Made by a program: the position numbers and the translations under genes. Under the pieces are notes generated by a model. The model was not told the origin of the DNA. It saw only the letters and a list, made by a program, of their open reading frames with translations, and ran no database searches. Of a stretch of 7,182 nt of DNA, positions 1 through 6,240 are shown piece by piece. The DNA is from Flavobacteriaceae bacterium (GTDB lineage: Bacteria > Bacteroidota > Bacteroidia > Flavobacteriales > Flavobacteriaceae), in assembly GCA_020435885.1 (NCBI GenBank), contig JAGQYU010000193.1, positions 1 through 7,182 of the forward strand, given 5' to 3'. Numbering within the stretch: the first letter of the stretch is position 1; each line of letters opens with the position of its first letter.

Positions 1-1103
1 GTAAGTGACCATGTATGGCCTTGACTGCCTTCAATGAATTCAACTCCTTTATCAAGCATTTTATAAATACCTGTATTGCTTGCTACAAAAATTTCTCCAT
101 TCAAATCAGCGATGTCGTACACCGCACCAATATCTGCCTTGTAAGGGTTTAAATAATATGAATAATGTTCAAGAGGAACTGCCGAAATACCATTATCTAA
201 TGCTAGCCATAAATTGCCTTTATTATCAATTAAAGAAGCTAAAACAGTATTGTTTTGGAGTCCGTTTTTAACATTCAAATTGATGTAAGAATCATTTTTT
301 ACATCGTATTGATAAACTCCGTTCTTTATAGTTCCGAAATATATATTTCCATTAGAATACGATAATGTATTTAGCTGATTCTCTTTTAGTTGAGAGTCTA
401 ATACATTATTCCACTTTTCTAAAATACCATTGATATAGGTATAACATCCATTTAAGGAAGTTCCAAGTAGTAATTTACCATTATAAGGTATTATAGCTTC
501 TACTTTTTCATCACCAAGTTTTTCTGTTCCGGGAACGAGAACTAGCTCATCATTCACTAATTCTAATAATCCTTTATCCTTTCCATGAACAAAAAACCTA
601 TTATCAATAACATTTGCTGCTAATAAAATTCCATAGGGTTTTACAACTTTTACATCTTTAAAATCATAGACATATAAAATACCGAAAGATTTAAAAACAA
701 TTTTATTATTGAATTCATAAATATCCCAAATGGATTGTGAAGCGATATCTTCTTGATCTAGCTCTTTACTAAGACTTGTATATTCTAAGCTACCGTCTTT
801 GGTTCTCTCCCAAAAACCAAACTCTTCGTAAGAACCTGTGTATATTTTATTATCAACAACTTTTACCGACCTTACGATGGTTCTATTTGGAAGTCTGTTC
901 AAGTACCAATTTACACCATCAAACTCTAACAGTCCTTCGTTATTGGCAACAAAAATGATTTGTCCAGATGTATCTACTCCCCAATTTTGATTTCCCCCTT
1001 TATAATCTTCTACATTAAAGTTTACTACCGGAGGGAGTTTTAACTGAGCATATACATTTGCAACCAGTAAAAAAAGTGTTATTTTTAAGTAAAGTCGAAA
1101 CAA
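1..1103 (-). CDS. Two-component-regulator-type beta-propeller sensor protein, N-terminal part (runs off left edge)
   Basis: I translated 367 codons from the minus strand without a stop; the gene continues beyond base 1. Residues 1-20 (MFRLYLKITL..VYAQ) form a signal peptide, cleaved probably after A19. The mature part has propeller blade motifs: GGNQNW near residue 36, NNEGLLEFDGVNW at 54-66, EEFGFW further on, and GNLWLALDNGI at 296-306, the last close to the Reg_prop consensus. This matches the flavobacterial family described as helix-turn-helix and ligand-binding sensor domain proteins. Complete members have roughly 900 residues, with a Y_Y_Y domain, one membrane helix, a coiled coil and a LuxR-type helix-turn-helix after the propeller; none of these can be seen here. 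Start choice: the frame opens at a TAA upstream and its first ATG is codon 349, so the only standard start before the signal peptide is TTG at 1103-1101. AAGG lies 8 bases before it, inside an inverted repeat. No exact TAnnTTTG box precedes it; TATTTTG at 1135-1129 is one base short. The ligand is unknown. Confidence 0.85.
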   Translation of the reverse strand, partial: MFRLYLKITLFLLVANVYAQLKLPPVVNFNVEDYKGGNQNWGVDTSGQIIFVANNEGLLEFDGVNWYLNRLPNRTIVRSVKVVDNKIYTGSYEEFGFWERTKDGSLEYTSLSKELDQEDIASQSIWDIYEFNNKIVFKSFGILYVYDFKDVKVVKPYGILLAANVIDNRFFVHGKDKGLLELVNDELVLVPGTEKLGDEKVEAIIPYNGKLLLGTSLNGCYTYINGILEKWNNVLDSQLKENQLNTLSYSNGNIYFGTIKNGVYQYDVKNDSYINLNVKNGLQNNTVLASLIDNKGNLWLALDNGISAVPLEHYSYYLNPYKADIGAVYDIADLNGEIFVASNTGIYKMLDKGVEFIEGSQGHTWSL

Positions 1104-1107
1104 ATTA

Positions 1108-1127
1108 AACCTTATTAAAATAAGGTT
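1108..1127 (-). promoter_or_regulatory. Perfect inverted repeat before the propeller gene start
   Basis: The arms AACCTTAT (1108-1115) and ATAAGGTT (1120-1127) are exact reverse complements around a 4-base loop, ending 4 bases before the proposed TTG start. As RNA it would put the only Shine-Dalgarno-like AAGG into a stem; as DNA it could be a protein-binding dyad. It has no T-run after it on the minus strand, so it is a poor terminator. The symmetry is seen directly; the role is inferred. Confidence 0.4.
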
Positions 1128-1222
1128 CCAAAATACGACTTTTAGAGAATATATTAGAACTTAATTGATAATGATAAAGCAAAGAAAACTTAGTGCTTTT
1201 ACAATTGAGAAGATTATATAAT

Positions 1223-1248
1223 AAAAAAAGAGGGGTTAAAACCCCTCT
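1223..1248 (-). terminator. Rho-independent terminator of the beta-barrel gene
   Basis: Read on the minus strand, AGAGGGG and CCCCTCT form a 7-bp GC-rich stem around a 6-base loop (TTTTAA), followed directly by a run of seven T. It starts only a few bases after the TAA of the gene at 1255-1743 and would isolate that gene from the propeller gene downstream. The rest of the gap 1104-1222 is AT-rich and holds only the inverted repeat described separately. Confidence 0.9.
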
Positions 1249-1254
1249 CTCTAA

Positions 1255-1743
1255 TTAAAACTGATATCTTATACCCAGTGCTATATCCAGCCCCAGATCA
1301 TTATCGCCAAAATCGTTAACAATTCCAAACTCCGGTCTAAAGTCTAATGAAATTAATAAAGGAATATCAAAATTATATTCCACGCCTATATTTCCATCAG
1401 CATTGATAAATAGTCCGTCATCATCATAATCTTCAATAGCTTTGTTATCCCAAGTTCCAATTCCTGCTCCAAAACCTGCATACCAGTTAAAACCGCCATC
1501 AATATTCCAAACCCATTGGTAAATTCCGGACAACTTCCAAGCTTCAAAATTTTTATTACTTCTAAAACCTAAATCAACTTCTAGTCTGTTAATATCTGCC
1601 AATGCTTTTTGGTAAGATATTTCGGTGCTAAAACCATCATTATCCCCGGTTCTAATACCAATTGCATGGTCTGAAATTTCTTGTGCTGAAGCTGTAAAAG
1701 TAATTACCAACATAGTGGTAATAGAAAAAAATAATCTTTTCAT
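1255..1743 (-). CDS. Small outer-membrane beta-barrel protein (porin-like family)
   Basis: The product has 162 residues. Residues 1-20 are a Sec signal peptide (Lys-Arg, hydrophobic core, ASA-QE cleavage after A20). The mature 142 residues consist of alternating polar/hydrophobic strands rich in Gly and aromatics: about 26-33, 37-48, 53-61, 68-79, 85-98, 111-125, 128-140 and 149-162. That is about eight, fitting an 8-stranded barrel such as OmpX/OmpW-type proteins, and the chain ends in RYQF with the C-terminal Phe typical of outer-membrane proteins recognised by BamA. An Asp-rich turn (IEDYDDDG, 103-110) is likely an exposed loop. The ATG at 1743 has no Shine-Dalgarno sequence, as is usual in this phylum. 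It is a single-gene unit, divergent from trxB, with its own promoter box and terminator. The exact function (structural, adhesin or small pore) cannot be read from sequence. Confidence 0.8.
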   Translation of the reverse strand: MKRLFFSITTMLVITFTASAQEISDHAIGIRTGDNDGFSTEISYQKALADINRLEVDLGFRSNKNFEAWKLSGIYQWVWNIDGGFNWYAGFGAGIGTWDNKAIEDYDDDGLFINADGNIGVEYNFDIPLLISLDFRPEFGIVNDFGDNDLGLDIALGIRYQF

Positions 1744-1800
1744 AAAATTGTTTTTTTGTTAATAAATATAAAGGGTTATATCAATTTCTATGCCTTAGTG

Positions 1801-1808
1801 CAAAAGTA
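1801..1808 (-). promoter_or_regulatory. Bacteroidota-type -7 box for the beta-barrel gene
   Basis: TACTTTTG on the minus strand is an exact TAnnTTTG match, the -7 element of the primary sigma factor in this phylum. It lies 57 bases before the ATG at 1743, implying a leader of about 50 bases. I see no clear TTG -33 element at the usual distance. Confidence 0.55.
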
Positions 1809-1921
1809 AATGAAAAAAGCAATATTTCTCTTAAAGAAAACTTAAATAGTCCATAAAAGTTTGTTATTTGTATATTATAAAAAATTATAAACAATAGCCT
1901 TTTTAAAGATTTTAAAAGCGG

Positions 1922-1929
1922 TAAATTTG
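1922..1929 (+). promoter_or_regulatory. Bacteroidota-type -7 box for trxB
   Basis: TAAATTTG matches TAnnTTTG exactly and ends 22 bases before the trxB ATG, implying a very short leader. The -33 region around 1899-1904 (CTTTTT) is a weak match. It is back to back with the box at 1801-1808; the 113 bases between them are AT-rich with no other feature that I can support. Confidence 0.55.
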
Positions 1930-1951
1930 CGCTCACAAAATTTATAATAAA

Positions 1952-2899
1952 ATGTCTGATACAATCGAAAAAATAAAATGCTTAATCATAGGTTCCGGAC
2001 CAGCCGGATATACAGCAGCCATCTACGCTGCCAGAGCTGATCTAAAACCTGTAATGTATACAGGAATTGAGCCGGGAGGCCAATTGACTACAACAACAGA
2101 AGTTGAAAACTATCCGGGTTACCCTGAAGGGGTTGATGGCCCTCAAATGATGGAAGATTTTAAAAAACAAGCCGAACGTTTTGAAACTGATGTACGATTT
2201 GGCATTGCCACTGCTGTTGAATTTAATGATAAAGTTGGTGGCACACACAAAGTAACCATTGACGGCTCAAAAGTAATTGAAGCCGAAACTGTTATTATCT
2301 CAACAGGTGCCTCAGCAAAATATTTAGGATTGGAAAGTGAACAACGCCTAAAAGGAGGTGGAGTTTCAGCATGTGCTACTTGTGATGGATTTTTCTACAG
2401 AGGGCAGGATGTTATCGTAGTAGGTGCCGGAGATACTGCCGCTGAGGAAGCTACCTATTTAGCCAAACTTTGTAAAAAGGTAACTATGTTGGTGAGAAGA
2501 GATGAAATGAGGGCCTCGAAAGTAATGCAAAACAGAGTTAAAAACACTCCAAACCTTGAGGTGCTTTTCAATACTGAAATTGATGAAGTATTAGGAGAAA
2601 AAGTAGTTGAAGGTGTAAGAGTTGTAAACAATGTAACCGGAGAAAAACATGTTGTTGACGTAACCGGAGTTTTTATAGCTATTGGTCATAAACCAAATAC
2701 CGAGCTATTTAAAGGAATTTTAGATATGGATGAAACCGGTTATTTAGTAACCAAAGGTAAATCTTCTAAAACCAATTTACCGGGAGTTTTTGCAGCTGGG
2801 GATGTACAAGATAAGGAATACAGGCAAGCTGTAACCGCTGCCGGCAGTGGTTGTATGGCTGCTTTAGATGCAGAAAGGTATTTAGCTTCGTTAGAATAA
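1952..2899 (+). CDS. trxB: Thioredoxin reductase (NADPH)
   Basis: This 315-residue cytoplasmic flavoenzyme passes electrons from NADPH through FAD and a Cys pair to thioredoxin, supporting ribonucleotide reduction and oxidative defence. Visible motifs, in order: FAD-binding GSGPAG at 14-19, PGGQLTTTTEVENYPG at 41-56, redox centre CATC at 141-144 followed by Asp, NADPH-binding VGAGDTAAEEA at 157-167, VRRDEMRASK at 181-190 (the NADPH-phosphate segment, with Val where E. coli has His), and the second FAD motif FAAGDV at 280-285. Length is normal for the low-molecular-weight bacterial type and nothing is missing. The ATG at 1952 follows a TAnnTTTG box at short distance. It is monocistronic, ending in a terminator; no thioredoxin gene is adjacent. 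Ferredoxin/flavodoxin reductases share the fold but lack the CATC centre, so the call is firm. Confidence 0.97.
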   Translation: MSDTIEKIKCLIIGSGPAGYTAAIYAARADLKPVMYTGIEPGGQLTTTTEVENYPGYPEGVDGPQMMEDFKKQAERFETDVRFGIATAVEFNDKVGGTHKVTIDGSKVIEAETVIISTGASAKYLGLESEQRLKGGGVSACATCDGFFYRGQDVIVVGAGDTAAEEATYLAKLCKKVTMLVRRDEMRASKVMQNRVKNTPNLEVLFNTEIDEVLGEKVVEGVRVVNNVTGEKHVVDVTGVFIAIGHKPNTELFKGILDMDETGYLVTKGKSSKTNLPGVFAAGDVQDKEYRQAVTAAGSGCMAALDAERYLASLE

Positions 2900-2915
2900 A
2901 AACTTTATAGAGAAT

Positions 2916-2944
2916 AAAAAAAACCGCTTAAAAGCGGTTTTTTT
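2916..2944. terminator. Bidirectional terminator between trxB and the convergent gene
   Basis: The arms AAACCGC (2921-2927) and GCGGTTT (2934-2940) pair around a 6-base loop. The stem is extended by an A-run on the left (2916-2920) and a T-run on the right (2941-2944), so both strands present a hairpin followed by T. It overlaps the last two bases of the TAA of the minus-strand gene and lies 16 bases after the trxB stop. Confidence 0.92.
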
Positions 2945-3611
2945 ATTGTTCTTTCAATTTAGCTCCATGATGTGGGCAATAATTCCAAGTACCATTCATC
3001 AATTCATCATCAACAGGGCATTTTTTAGGTTTTATCAATGATGCCAACGGCAATGTCCATCTAAACTCTTCATCGCCAAGTTTAACAGTAAAATTATCTT
3101 TATTTTTAGGGTTGATAATCCTTTCTGAAGGATTATACTGATCCTTAAACAAAAAGAAATGCATATTCTCTCCCATATTACCCAAAGTATTTCCTAAAAC
3201 AGGTTTCATAAAAGATAATATTTCTTGCGTTCTATTATCAATTTCAGAATCTTCTAAGGGTTTATAGGTCTTATTATTGGTATCAATTATTTCTAAGGTT
3301 TTAAAGATATTATCTTTTGTTTCGTAAGTAATATCGCCAAAAGCACCAATTTTACCATCTAGCGTAGCTAATATGGTATATTGCCCTAATACCTGTATAA
3401 TTTCATCGGCTTGTGCCTGAGGCATAGTTTGATCCTGAGCAAAAACGGCCTGCCAAAACTCAACGGGTATCCACCAAACTAATTTCAAATTATCAGGTGA
3501 TTCTGATAATTTTTGCGTTTCTTCTGTTAGTTTATTGATGCTGATATTGAATTCCTGAGCAGGAAGTTTAAGAAATATCAAAAAGATAAAAATCAATATA
3601 AATGATCTCAT
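2943..3611 (-). CDS. Secreted protein of unknown function with C-terminal zinc-ribbon-like motif
   Basis: I do not recognise a named family. With the ATG at 3611 the product has 222 residues. A longer reading from TTG at 3632 is possible, but that codon sits on the promoter -7 box, so ATG 3611 is preferred. Residues 1-19 form a signal peptide (MRSFILIF..KLPAQ). The mature part has a charged N-terminal stretch, the aromatic motif LVWWIPVEFW at 44-53, GKIGAFGDITY at 86-96, a hydrophobic segment around MKPVLGNTLGNMGENMHFFLF (135-155), and near the end RWTLPLASLIKPKKCPVDDE with Cys198. The tail carries C-P-V-D (198-201) and C-P-H-H-G (212-216), 13 residues apart, like a zinc ribbon whose second ligand in each pair is Asp or His. 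It likely acts in the periplasm or outside the cell. It is a single-gene unit with its own promoter, convergent with trxB. Confidence 0.75.
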   Translation of the reverse strand: MRSFILIFIFLIFLKLPAQEFNISINKLTEETQKLSESPDNLKLVWWIPVEFWQAVFAQDQTMPQAQADEIIQVLGQYTILATLDGKIGAFGDITYETKDNIFKTLEIIDTNNKTYKPLEDSEIDNRTQEILSFMKPVLGNTLGNMGENMHFFLFKDQYNPSERIINPKNKDNFTVKLGDEEFRWTLPLASLIKPKKCPVDDELMNGTWNYCPHHGAKLKEQ

Positions 3612-3629
3612 AATGCAATTTTTGGTACT

Positions 3630-3661
3630 CAAAAATACAAAATAAAAAAGACTGCCTACAA
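3630..3661 (-). promoter_or_regulatory. Promoter of the secreted-protein gene
   Basis: On the minus strand TTG (3661-3659) and TATTTTTG (3637-3630) are separated by 21 bases, fitting the Bacteroidota -33/-7 pattern TTG...TAnnTTTG. The -7 box ends 18 bases before the ATG at 3611. The -33 TTG falls in the loop of the preceding operon's terminator. Confidence 0.6.
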
Positions 3662-3672
3662 AATAGACAGTC
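3644..3672 (-). terminator. Rho-independent terminator of the DUF4870-padR-pspC-GIN operon
   Basis: On the minus strand GACTGTCTA pairs with TAGGCAGTC (9 bp, one G-T wobble) around the loop TTTTG, followed by six T and more T-rich sequence. It lies 45 bases past the stop of the GIN lipoprotein gene. Confidence 0.88.
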
Positions 3673-3717
3673 TACCTTAACAAAAAAATGGAAAACAACT
3701 CAAATTTTTATATTTTC

Positions 3718-4428
3718 CTAATTGTGAATGTTTCCAGAAGAACTTTCACTTTTTGAAATATTTTTAGGATTTCCTATATATCTTATATCGCCGCCACTGG
3801 TGGCTTTAGCAGATAAAGTACCTGTTACATGCACATCAACATCAGCACCACTGGTTACAGATACATCACAAACTTCTGCAATTAGATCTTCTGCTTTTAC
3901 ATCACTACCACTGGTTGAATCTACAATTAAATTGGTAGCTTTTCCTCTTAGCTTGATGTCGGCTCCACTAGTTGTACTACAGTTAATATCTTCAGCTTCA
4001 ACATCTAGTTTTATATCACTGCCACTGGTAGCACTCAGTTTGAGTTCATCGGCCATAATTTTTCCTTCAGAAATTACACTGGCACCACTGGTAGTGCTTA
4101 TTTCTTTAATATGTGGAATGGTAATGTAAACCTTTTTAGAGCTGGAATTCCATACATTTTTATCTAAATACACATGTAATACCTCATCTCTGACTTCAGT
4201 AATAATAATATCCTGAAGGTTTTCATCTGCTTTAACGGCTATAGAAACATCATTGCTCATGGTTACATACACATCAATACCTCTGCTTGCATGTATAGCA
4301 TCAAAATCTTCTGATACCGAACGCGTATCAGTCACCACATTTCCGTTGCCTTTTATGCCATTCAGCATACACGAGCTGAATGTGAAAAGCACCATTATTG
4401 CCACTAAAATCTTTCCTGTTGTTTTCAT
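3718..4428 (-). CDS. GIN-domain (DUF2807) lipoprotein
   Basis: The product has 236 residues. The N-terminus has Lys-5/6 region charge, a hydrophobic core and the lipobox-like FSSC with Cys20, so it is probably a lipoprotein. After GIKGNGNVV (24-32), typical of 'head GIN' proteins, comes SEDFDAIHASRGIDVYV (39-55), the family's opening strand pattern, and VYITIPHIKEI at 100-110. From residue 113 the chain repeats TSG plus a small residue and Asp/Ser-hydrophobic (TSG at 113, 134, 153, 172, 192 and 210; SSG at 230). This gives about seven rungs of 18-21 residues, as expected for a right-handed beta-helix. The annotation 'putative auto-transporter adhesin head GIN' is a domain name; no transporter part exists here. 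It is the last gene of the operon, 18 bases after the PspC gene, and followed by a terminator. In this context an envelope-sensing or structural role is more plausible than adhesion, but that is inference. Confidence 0.88.
   Translation of the reverse strand: MKTTGKILVAIMVLFTFSSCMLNGIKGNGNVVTDTRSVSEDFDAIHASRGIDVYVTMSNDVSIAVKADENLQDIIITEVRDEVLHVYLDKNVWNSSSKKVYITIPHIKEISTTSGASVISEGKIMADELKLSATSGSDIKLDVEAEDINCSTTSGADIKLRGKATNLIVDSTSGSDVKAEDLIAEVCDVSVTSGADVDVHVTGTLSAKATSGGDIRYIGNPKNISKSESSSGNIHN
3794..4092 (-). repeat. Coding repeat: Thr-Ser-Gly rungs of the GIN lipoprotein
   Basis: The plus-strand octamer CCACTGGT (coding ACC AGT GG) occurs at 3794, 3848, 3908, 4022 and 4085, with the variant CCACTAGT at 3965. 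Spacing is 54, 60, 57, 57 and 63 bases, always a multiple of three. This is protein repeat structure showing through in the DNA; the sequence between the octamers is diverged. Confidence 0.9.
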
Positions 4429-4446
4429 TTCTTTAATTTTTTTGAG

Positions 4447-6240
4447 TTATTTTATTTTTACACCGTTTTCATCAATTTTAACTTCTGCCTGCTCACCATC
4501 ATCATTTATTTTTAATTCTACTCCATCTTCATCAATATTTAGTTTAACACCATCTTTCTCTTCAATAACTTCTTCTTTTTCCTCTATCACTTCAGGGCAG
4601 TCCAAACAATCTAATCCGTCATCAGTCATTATATAGTAATGGTCAATTTTATCTCTATTATACATATCTTCAACAGTTTTCATATATCTAAGATACCTTC
4701 TGGTGCTTTCATCTAAATAAATATGTTGTCCAATTGGGATATATAGTGTAATATCCACATCTTGCGTCCTAAATAACTGGTTCTCAATATAAAAATTAGC
4801 ATCTAACAATAAATCATTTCCTAATTGATCGTAGCTGTACAATATATCTCCTGCATTGTCTTTAGCTACTAATCGAGTTCTACCATTAGCCTTTTTAACT
4901 ACTTTAACTATTGTTTCTATACTATCGGATTTTTTAATATAGAAGTTGATATTATTTGAATAATATTTTACAGTATTATCATCATCTAAAAACTTTTTGT
5001 AGTAAGTACCCCATCTAAAATCTTCACTATTTATTTTATCATTTACTACCATTTTTATTGAAAGCGTATCATTCATTACAGACGTTATTTCTTTCTTATC
5101 GGTTACAGAACCGCTATGAGTATATTCTCCGACTGTTTTTAGTGTAATAAAAATTCCTGAGAGCAATGCAATAATCCACAATCCAAGTAATACAAATTTG
5201 GTTGTTCTGCCTAATGGTTTTGATCTACTAGATAGAATGAACGTCCCTAAAAAGAATAGCATCAAAAATGGAATTCCAACGACTACTAAAACTATTAATG
5301 ATACTAACCACAAAGGAAATCCTGTTGGATTCATTACCTGAAAACCTTCATCAAAAAGATAGTCAAAACCTAAAAAGTCTACTGTTCCTGTTGTGAACAA
5401 AAAGAGTACTAAGCCCACTAAAGCAGCTACTGAAGTTAAAATAAGGATTACCCCAATAAACTTGCCTATTATTTTAAAGAACACTCCAATAATATTACCT
5501 ATAACTTCAATAACCTCCTGAATACCAGACTTTGCCTTAGTTCCCGTTCTTTTTATGTCCTTTTTTTTTAAAGAATCAGAAACGTTATTATAGCCTTCTT
5601 TAACAGCGTCTTTAACATCAGTGGCGGCTCCTTTTACTCTTTCTGAGGCTTCTTCAAACTCTTCACGTATCTTTCTTTCTATGTTAGTAATATTAACGGG
5701 TTCGCCTTCCATCTGCAACTTTTCGGCAGTGGTTTTAGCTTCCGGAAGTAGTATCCATAATATAAAATAAACTACAAATCCTACTCCATAGCCAAAGGCC
5801 AATACCAGCCACAGTAAACGTATCCAGATGGCATCTATCCCTATGTAATGCCCTATTCCGGAAGAAACCCCTCCTAAAAACTTATCATCACCATCTCTAA
5901 ATAATTTTTTAGTGTAAGATGTATTTTTGCTGTAACTTTTACTACCGGATGCTCCTTCATTGAATAATTCTTCATCAACCATATAATCTTCCGGTTGTCC
6001 CATTACAGCAATAATTTCTTCAATATCAGAATCGCTTACTACCTGACGAGCATCTTTAATTCTTTCGGACAATAATTCGCTAATGCGAGATTCAATATCT
6101 GTAATGATCTCCTCTCTACCCTGCGGATCATCACTTAACGATTTACGGATAGCATCTAAGTATCTTTTTAATCTTTGATATGCTGTTTCATCAATATGAA
6201 AAAAGATTCCTCCTAAATTTATATTTATTGTTTTATTCAT
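4447..6240 (-). CDS. PspC-domain inner-membrane protein with N-terminal HAAS-like region
   Basis: The product has 597 residues. Residues 1-30 open with the NINLGGIFFHIDE pattern seen in Bacteroidota PspC proteins. Residues 20-90 are helical (YLDAIRKSL, GREEIITDIESRISELL, SDIEEIIAVMGQPEDY) and resemble the HAAS domains that accompany PadR regulators. The PspC domain is at about 111-168 (LFRDGDDKFLGGVSSGIGHYIG, then a membrane stretch ending WILLPEA). A charged, amphipathic helix at about 186-225 precedes membrane segments near 248-283, 309-336 and 347-367. Residues 385-520 are beta-rich (VDITLYIPIGQHIYLDEST at 495-513) and probably extracytoplasmic. The end has a C-x2-C pair (Cys545, Cys548) and an acidic repeat tail. 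In proteobacteria PspC works with PspA/B in membrane stress; no pspA or pspB is here. Its ATG overlaps the end of padR by 8 bases (ATGAATAA), indicating translational coupling. A signal-transducing partner of PadR is the favoured inferred role. Confidence 0.9.
   Translation of the reverse strand: MNKTININLGGIFFHIDETAYQRLKRYLDAIRKSLSDDPQGREEIITDIESRISELLSERIKDARQVVSDSDIEEIIAVMGQPEDYMVDEELFNEGASGSKSYSKNTSYTKKLFRDGDDKFLGGVSSGIGHYIGIDAIWIRLLWLVLAFGYGVGFVVYFILWILLPEAKTTAEKLQMEGEPVNITNIERKIREEFEEASERVKGAATDVKDAVKEGYNNVSDSLKKKDIKRTGTKAKSGIQEVIEVIGNIIGVFFKIIGKFIGVILILTSVAALVGLVLFLFTTGTVDFLGFDYLFDEGFQVMNPTGFPLWLVSLIVLVVVGIPFLMLFFLGTFILSSRSKPLGRTTKFVLLGLWIIALLSGIFITLKTVGEYTHSGSVTDKKEITSVMNDTLSIKMVVNDKINSEDFRWGTYYKKFLDDDNTVKYYSNNINFYIKKSDSIETIVKVVKKANGRTRLVAKDNAGDILYSYDQLGNDLLLDANFYIENQLFRTQDVDITLYIPIGQHIYLDESTRRYLRYMKTVEDMYNRDKIDHYYIMTDDGLDCLDCPEVIEEKEEVIEEKDGVKLNIDEDGVELKINDDGEQAEVKIDENGVKIK
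4450..4596 (-). repeat. Acidic repeat tail of the PspC-domain protein
   Basis: Residues 549-597 first repeat VIEEKEE/VIEEKDG, then give about four 9-10-residue units of the form DGV-x-(L/V)-x-I-(D/N)-(D/E): DGVKLNIDE, DGVELKIND, DGEQAEVKIDE and NGVKIK. Charge alternates with hydrophobic residues, suggesting short beta strands. The Asp/Gly turns could bind a divalent cation, which is only a guess. Confidence 0.7.

Noticed and set aside
80..271. Plus-strand open frame of 63 codons
   Set aside because: It lies fully inside the minus-strand propeller gene, whose translation is unbroken and family-like; the plus frame has no recognisable features.
776..958. Plus-strand open frame of 60 codons
   Set aside because: It is antisense to the propeller gene, with a composition expected from a shadow frame and no start signals.
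1108..1127. Perfect inverted repeat considered as a terminator
   Set aside because: The stem is AT-rich and no T-run follows on the minus strand; position just before a start codon fits regulation better.
2042..2248. Minus-strand open frame of 68 codons within trxB
   Set aside because: trxB is certain here, and the opposite frame has no promoter box or family features.
3794..4092. Evenly spaced CCACTGGT octamers, considered as a CRISPR or regulatory direct-repeat array
   Set aside because: The repeats are too short, the spacing changes only by multiples of three, and they encode Thr-Ser-Gly in frame within a clear protein repeat.
3728..4129. Plus-strand open frame of 133 codons with a repetitive Leu/Ser/Pro-rich product
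   Set aside because: It is the antisense image of the TSG repeats in the GIN lipoprotein; its periodic PLV motifs are the reverse of ACC AGT GG codons.
4253..4636. Plus-strand open frame of 127 codons, Ser/Phe-rich
   Set aside because: It crosses the boundary between the GIN and PspC genes on the opposite strand and mirrors the acidic repeat tail; no start signals.
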